Origin: a bacterium
GTDB taxonomy: Bacteria; Oederibacteriota; JAJYGY01
NCBI GenBank assembly: GCA_021790555.1
Contig: JAJYGY010000358.1
Location: 1 to 17,679 of the forward strand
DNA: 17,679 nt
Direction of reading: 5' to 3'
Notes under the pieces: model-generated
Seen by the model: the letters and a program-made list of their open reading frames with translations, nothing else
What the model was told of the DNA's origin: nothing
The model's database searches: none
Position numbers and translations under genes: made by a program
In this document: in pieces, positions 14,289 through 17,679 of the stretch
How the letters are laid out: each line of letters begins with the position of its first letter
Numbering within the stretch: the stretch's first letter is position 1

Positions 14289-16402
14289 GGGCCTTGAAGA
14301 GTCGAGATCTTCCCCGGCTTTGGACCGCGGCCGCCCTGGCCGGCAGCCTGTGGCTGACCTGGGCCTGCGGGCGGAATCTGTTCGTCCAGGGACTGGGGGG
14401 TGAGCTGGCCACGGCGGTCCGCTCCGCGGCGGCGCTCGCCCTGGCGGCCGCTTTGGCCGGTCTGGCCGCTGGATTTTTCGGGCGGGTTCATGGCCCCGGA
14501 CGGGCACGCGGCTGGGTCCTGGCCGCGTGCTTGGGCGCCGTCGCGCTGCTGGTCCTGGGACTGGGCCTGCGCATCCGGTTCGGGGCGGGGCACGCGGACT
14601 GGGCCTTCGCCTGGCTGGCCTTCCTGGTGGTGCTGCCGGCACTGGCGGGGCTGGGCTGGGGCCTGTTGAGGGCCTGTGGCCTTGGGGAGGAGGATTTTGG
14701 GCTTCTTCTCGTGGCCGGCCTGGGGGCCGGGCTGGGAATTTTTGGAACGGCCCTGTTCCTGGCCGCCCTGGCCGGCTGGATGGCCGCCGGCTTGGTGCTG
14801 CCGATCCTCGCCGGCTGGGGACTTCTCTTTCTTGAAAGAAAGCCCTTGGCTGCCCTGCTGGGGAAGGCCCTGGATTCGGCCGAGGCTTTCCTGGAGACGC
14901 GTCCGAGGCGCCTGGCCGCCGCCCTTTTCGCCGCGCTGGCCTTCTTTCTGCTGTTGGCCGCCCTGGTGCCCACCACGGGTTGGGACGCGCTTTCCACGCA
15001 TCTCGCCGTGCCGCAGAGCTGGCTGAAGGCCGGCAGGGTGGTGGACTCGCCCTACCTGGGCGACACCCTCCTGCCGCCCCTTCCCTTTTCCCTGAATCTG
15101 GCCGGCCTGATGCTCGGACCCGAACAGCTGGGCAAGGTCTTCCAGTGGCTGTGCCTGATGTTGTCGGCCGGGGCCGCCATGCGCCTGGCCTGGCGTCTGC
15201 GCGCCAGCCCCTGGGCCTCGTGGGCCGCCGGCCTGGCCTACCTCGCCATGCCGCTGGGATTCATCCTGCTTTACGACGGCATGATCGACGAGCTGCAGAC
15301 GGCCCTGGTGTGGGGCGGCCTGCTGCTTGCGATGGAAGGCGGGAACGCGGGCGGCGCCCTGGTTTCCGGCGTCCTCTTCGGTTTCGCCATGCTGGTCAAG
15401 CCCCAGGGCGGCCTGTACCCGGTGTGTGCCGCGGCCGCGCTGCTGGCCTTCGGGCTGCCCCGCCGGGAACCGGGCCTTTGGGGGCGGATTGGCCTTGGCG
15501 CGCTGGCGGCCCTGGTGGCTTCCTCGCCCTGGTGGGCCAGGAACCTGGTTGAAACCGGGGGGATCTTCTACCCTCCCCTTTTTCAGCACGGGCTGCAGGC
15601 TCCCAAGTCCGCGTCCTTCATGGTCGTCCGGCCGCCGGCCTACGACCTTCCCCACATGGCGCGGTTCCTGTTCGGGGTCAGCCTGATTCCGCAGCGTTTC
15701 GGGCCCCTCTACCTGGCACTCCTGCCCCTGGGGGTGGCGGTGGCCGGACTGAGGCGGGCGCGCCACCACCTGTGGGCCCTGTTGGTTTTCCTGGCCTGCT
15801 TCGCCGTCACCTCGGTGGACCGTTGGTACCTGCCCCTTCTCCCCTGGCTGGCGGCCCTGGCCGGGGCCGGCCTGGACTGGCGGCCGGGCCCGAGGATCTG
15901 GCGCCTGGCCCTGCTGCCCGCCCTGCTGCTCCAGGCCGCCGTGCTGCTGGGCCAGACCCTCACCCTCGGCAACCTTCGCGACCTGGAGCCCTACCTGTCG
16001 GGGAGGCAATCCAGGTCCGGCTTTCTGGAGGCGCACGTGGATGGCTGGCGGGCCTTCCAGGCCGCGGACGCGCTCACCGGCAGCAGCGGGCGCCTGCTTG
16101 TTTACGGCGAGACGCGGGTTTTCCTGCTTGGAGTCCCCTACGCCGAAGCCGACCCGGTATGGCCCTGCCAGGCCTTTGACAGTTCGGGCATCGACAGCGT
16201 GGGGGCTTTGGAGGAAAAGTGCCGTCAGGTGGGCGCGACGCAGGTGCTGTTCAACTGGGGCAGGCCACGCTCCCCCAACGACGCGCCCGGCAGGCTGAGG
16301 ATGGATCCGCTGTGGAAAAAACTATTGAAGCTTCAAGGACGCTTGGAGTACCGTGGAAACGGCTTTGAAATCTATTCCCTGGATTCCCACGCCAGGCCCT
16401 GA
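14285..16402 (+). CDS. Polytopic GT-C-like membrane glycosyltransferase, copy 2
   Basis: 705 aa from GTG 14285, which overlaps the previous stop (GTGA) and has GGGAG 6 nt upstream (14274-14278). The frame is open back to 14036, but that part is a shadow of copy 1. Many membrane segments between residues 12 and 560, then a soluble tail (about 565-705). GT-C-like motifs: TTGWDALSTHL (D234), LYDGMIDELQTAL (D331, D335), KPQGGLYP (372-379), SPWWARNLVETGGIFYP (414-430, a block common in such transferases), DRWYLPLLPW and YGETRVFLL (607-615). Block order is the same as in copy 1 throughout, so the pair arose by duplication and diverged widely. Expected role: moving a sugar from a polyprenyl-phosphate carrier to an outside acceptor, with the GT2 encoded next making the carrier-linked sugar. 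The specific substrate is unknown. Confidence 0.77.
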   Translation: MRALKSRDLPRLWTAAALAGSLWLTWACGRNLFVQGLGGELATAVRSAAALALAAALAGLAAGFFGRVHGPGRARGWVLAACLGAVALLVLGLGLRIRFGAGHADWAFAWLAFLVVLPALAGLGWGLLRACGLGEEDFGLLLVAGLGAGLGIFGTALFLAALAGWMAAGLVLPILAGWGLLFLERKPLAALLGKALDSAEAFLETRPRRLAAALFAALAFFLLLAALVPTTGWDALSTHLAVPQSWLKAGRVVDSPYLGDTLLPPLPFSLNLAGLMLGPEQLGKVFQWLCLMLSAGAAMRLAWRLRASPWASWAAGLAYLAMPLGFILLYDGMIDELQTALVWGGLLLAMEGGNAGGALVSGVLFGFAMLVKPQGGLYPVCAAAALLAFGLPRREPGLWGRIGLGALAALVASSPWWARNLVETGGIFYPPLFQHGLQAPKSASFMVVRPPAYDLPHMARFLFGVSLIPQRFGPLYLALLPLGVAVAGLRRARHHLWALLVFLACFAVTSVDRWYLPLLPWLAALAGAGLDWRPGPRIWRLALLPALLLQAAVLLGQTLTLGNLRDLEPYLSGRQSRSGFLEAHVDGWRAFQAADALTGSSGRLLVYGETRVFLLGVPYAEADPVWPCQAFDSSGIDSVGALEEKCRQVGATQVLFNWGRPRSPNDAPGRLRMDPLWKKLLKLQGRLEYRGNGFEIYSLDSHARP

Positions 16403-16414
16403 GGGGGGACCCTG
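16401..16414 (+). promoter_or_regulatory. Shine-Dalgarno and apparent CTG start of the GT2 gene
   Basis: GAGGGGGG (16401-16408) overlaps the previous stop codon and lies 3-7 nt before CTG 16412. Between the in-frame TGA (16400-16402) and the conserved GT2 N-terminal strand there is no ATG, GTG or TTG, so this CTG is the best start. Confidence 0.55.
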
Positions 16415-17101
16415 AAGACCCTCATCCTCATTCCAGCCCACAACGAGGCGTCCCGCCTGGCCCCGGTCGTGCGCGCGGCCCGGCGCGCCCGTCCCGGCGC
16501 GGCCCTGCTGGTGGTGGACGACGGCTCGCGGGACGACACAGCCGGCGTGGCCCGCCGCGCCGGAGCGGCCGTGCTGCGCCTGCCCTACAACCTGGGGTAC
16601 GGGGCGGCGCTGCAGACGGGCTACCTGTGGGCCTCGCGCCACGGGTTCCAGGCCGTGGCCCAGATGGACGCGGACGGCCAGCACGAGGCCGGGGACCTGG
16701 GCAGGATCCTGGGGCCCCTTGAGCGGGGCAAGGCCGACCTGGTGATCGGGTCGCGCTACCTGGGCGGCTCCTCCTACCGGGGGGGCGCGGTGCGCCGCCT
16801 GGGCAGCCGCTTCTTCGCCGCCCTGGCCAGCCTTTTCACGGGCCAGAGGCTGACCGACCCGACCTCGGGCTTCAAGGCCGTGTCCGGGGCGCTCATCGAA
16901 GTCTTCGCCTCGCGGGTCTATCCGCCCGACTATCCGGACGCCGACCTGCTCATCTACCTGAAGCGCCGGGGCTTCAGGCTGATGGAGGTGCCGGTGCGGA
17001 TGCGCCCCAATTCCAAGCCGCACACCATGCATTCGGGCTGGAGGCCGCTCTACTACCTGGCCAAGGTGATGCTTTCCCTTTTTCTCAACCTGCTGCGCTG
17101 A
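16412..17101 (+). CDS. GT2 glycosyltransferase, polyprenyl-phosphate sugar synthase (DPM1-like)
   Basis: 229 aa from the proposed CTG 16412. The first canonical start, GTG 16469, would delete the family's first beta strand (LILIPAHNEA), which is plainly encoded upstream, so I use CTG. GT-A motifs follow: VVDDGSRDDT (about 33-42), the DxD-type QMDADGQH (about 87-94), GSRY and DPTSGFKA. No C-terminal membrane helices are obvious, so it is probably a soluble or peripheral enzyme. Relatives transfer a sugar from a nucleotide donor to dolichyl- or undecaprenyl-phosphate on the cytoplasmic face, which would supply the two GT-C proteins upstream. The DUF2304 gene directly downstream is a recurring partner of this GT2 type. 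Donor sugar is unknown. Confidence 0.88.
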   Translation: MKTLILIPAHNEASRLAPVVRAARRARPGAALLVVDDGSRDDTAGVARRAGAAVLRLPYNLGYGAALQTGYLWASRHGFQAVAQMDADGQHEAGDLGRILGPLERGKADLVIGSRYLGGSSYRGGAVRRLGSRFFAALASLFTGQRLTDPTSGFKAVSGALIEVFASRVYPPDYPDADLLIYLKRRGFRLMEVPVRMRPNSKPHTMHSGWRPLYYLAKVMLSLFLNLLR

Positions 17102-17140
17102 GGCGTTTTCGCCGGAGCCGGTCCCTTCCCTGGTGACGTC

Positions 17141-17533
17141 ATGCCCTTCCGTCAAGTCCTGGTGGTGTCCTTCCTTTCGGCCGTGGAGATCCTGGTGGTG
17201 CTGGAACTGGCCCGCCGCCGCCGCCTGAAGGAGGAATACGCCCTGCTCTGGCTGGCCGGAGGCCTGCTGGGACTGGCCTGCGCCCTGTGGTACCGCGGCC
17301 TTCTTCTCCTTTCGTCCCTTGTCGGGATCGTCATCCCCACGTCCACGGTCTTTTTCCTGGCCCTGCTGGCCCTGGGCTTCATCAGCCTGCATTTCGCCGT
17401 GCGCGTCAGCGACCTTTCGGAAAAGGTGCAGAGGCTGGCGCAGGAAATCGCGCTGCTGAAGGGGGAGGGGGGCGCGGGGAGGGGCCGGCAGGCCCATCGG
17501 GCCTTGGCGGGCCGGCCCCGGGAAAAGCCATGA
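17141..17533 (+). CDS. DUF2304 small membrane protein
   Basis: 130 aa. Three hydrophobic segments (about 4-23, 34-51, 62-87) are followed by an amphipathic, coiled-coil-like stretch (SDLSEKVQRLAQEIALLKGE, about 90-109) and a disordered Gly/Arg-rich tail. The pattern EEYALLWLAGGLLGLACALW, then GIVIPTSTVFFLALLALG, then L..EIALL is that of DUF2304. Family members often sit beside GT2 polyprenyl-phosphate sugar synthases, as here; a membrane-anchoring or flipping helper has been suggested by context, but no function is established. ATG 17141 has only a weak upstream purine site. Its stop overlaps the ATG of the following pseudouridine synthase gene. Confidence 0.83.
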   Translation: MPFRQVLVVSFLSAVEILVVLELARRRRLKEEYALLWLAGGLLGLACALWYRGLLLLSSLVGIVIPTSTVFFLALLALGFISLHFAVRVSDLSEKVQRLAQEIALLKGEGGAGRGRQAHRALAGRPREKP

Positions 17534-17679
17534 TCGACGTGCGCGGCTACCGCGTGGAGGCGCGCCAGGCCGGCCAGCGGCTGGACCTTTTCCTGGCCCG
17601 GCAGGTCCAGGACCTGGCCCTGTCGCGCAACCAGGTGCAGAACCTGGTGAAGGAGGGGAGGGTGAAGGTGGACGGCGTG
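17530..17679 (+). CDS. RluC/RluD-family pseudouridine synthase, N-terminal S4 domain (cut by window end)
   Basis: The first 50 codons only. ATG 17530 overlaps the DUF2304 stop (ATGA). The sequence QAGQRLDLFLARQV, then LSRNQVQNLVKEGRVKVDG, is a typical S4 RNA-binding domain found at the start of 23S rRNA pseudouridine synthases of the RluD group. This gene often lies near lspA in bacteria, so here the glycosylation genes appear to separate the two. The catalytic domain with its aspartate is beyond the window, so a plain S4 protein cannot be excluded. Confidence 0.8.
   Translation, partial: MIDVRGYRVEARQAGQRLDLFLARQVQDLALSRNQVQNLVKEGRVKVDGV

Noticed and set aside
1..17679. tRNA/rRNA genes, CRISPR arrays, insertion sequences or phage genes
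   Set aside because: No tRNA-like cloverleaf, regularly spaced repeats, transposase motifs or terminal inverted repeats were seen by eye on either strand.

Overview
The window is 17.7 kb of very G+C-rich bacterial DNA with strong G/C preference at third codon positions. Every supportable gene lies on the + strand and genes are packed tightly, often with ATGA or GTGA overlaps. Lgt and LspA show a lipoprotein-making bacterium. RsbU/RsbW-type signalling together with PAS-GGDEF-EAL and GT-C sugar transferases suggests a non-model Gram-negative lineage (deltaproteobacterial, Elusimicrobia-like or a candidate phylum). I cannot place it more precisely from sequence alone.

Region 1 (1-6014) is signalling. 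It starts with the C-terminal end of a TPR protein. This is followed, with translational coupling, by a membrane-bound HAMP-SpoIIE/PP2C phosphatase, a stand-alone STAS anti-sigma-factor antagonist, and an unusual protein joining STAS, an Ig-like segment, a four-cysteine zinc ribbon and an RsbW-type kinase domain. This is a partner-switching module: the phosphatase would dephosphorylate STAS proteins that the kinase phosphorylates. One kinase carries a STAS domain in its own chain, and no sigma factor is encoded in the window. After a small possible terminator comes a PAS-PAS-PAS-GGDEF-EAL protein with both catalytic centres intact.

Region 2 (6015-10885) is housekeeping. A good sigma70-type promoter with an extended -10 precedes ileS. 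Then follow an overlapping HAD phosphatase/phosphomutase-like gene, lspA (prolipoprotein signal peptidase) and lgt (prolipoprotein diacylglyceryl transferase).

Region 3 (10886-17533) is a cell-surface glycosylation cassette: a CgeB-like glycosyltransferase, two tandem paralogous polytopic GT-C-like membrane proteins, a GT2 polyprenyl-phosphate-sugar synthase-like enzyme that appears to start at CTG, and a DUF2304 membrane protein. The likely logic is that the GT2 (perhaps with DUF2304) charges a lipid carrier with sugar on the cytoplasmic face and the GT-C proteins use it on the outer face. This is inferred from family knowledge and synteny.

Region 4 (17530-17679) is the start of an RluC/RluD-family pseudouridine synthase, cut by the window end. 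The glycosylation cassette therefore sits between lspA-lgt and an rluD-like gene.
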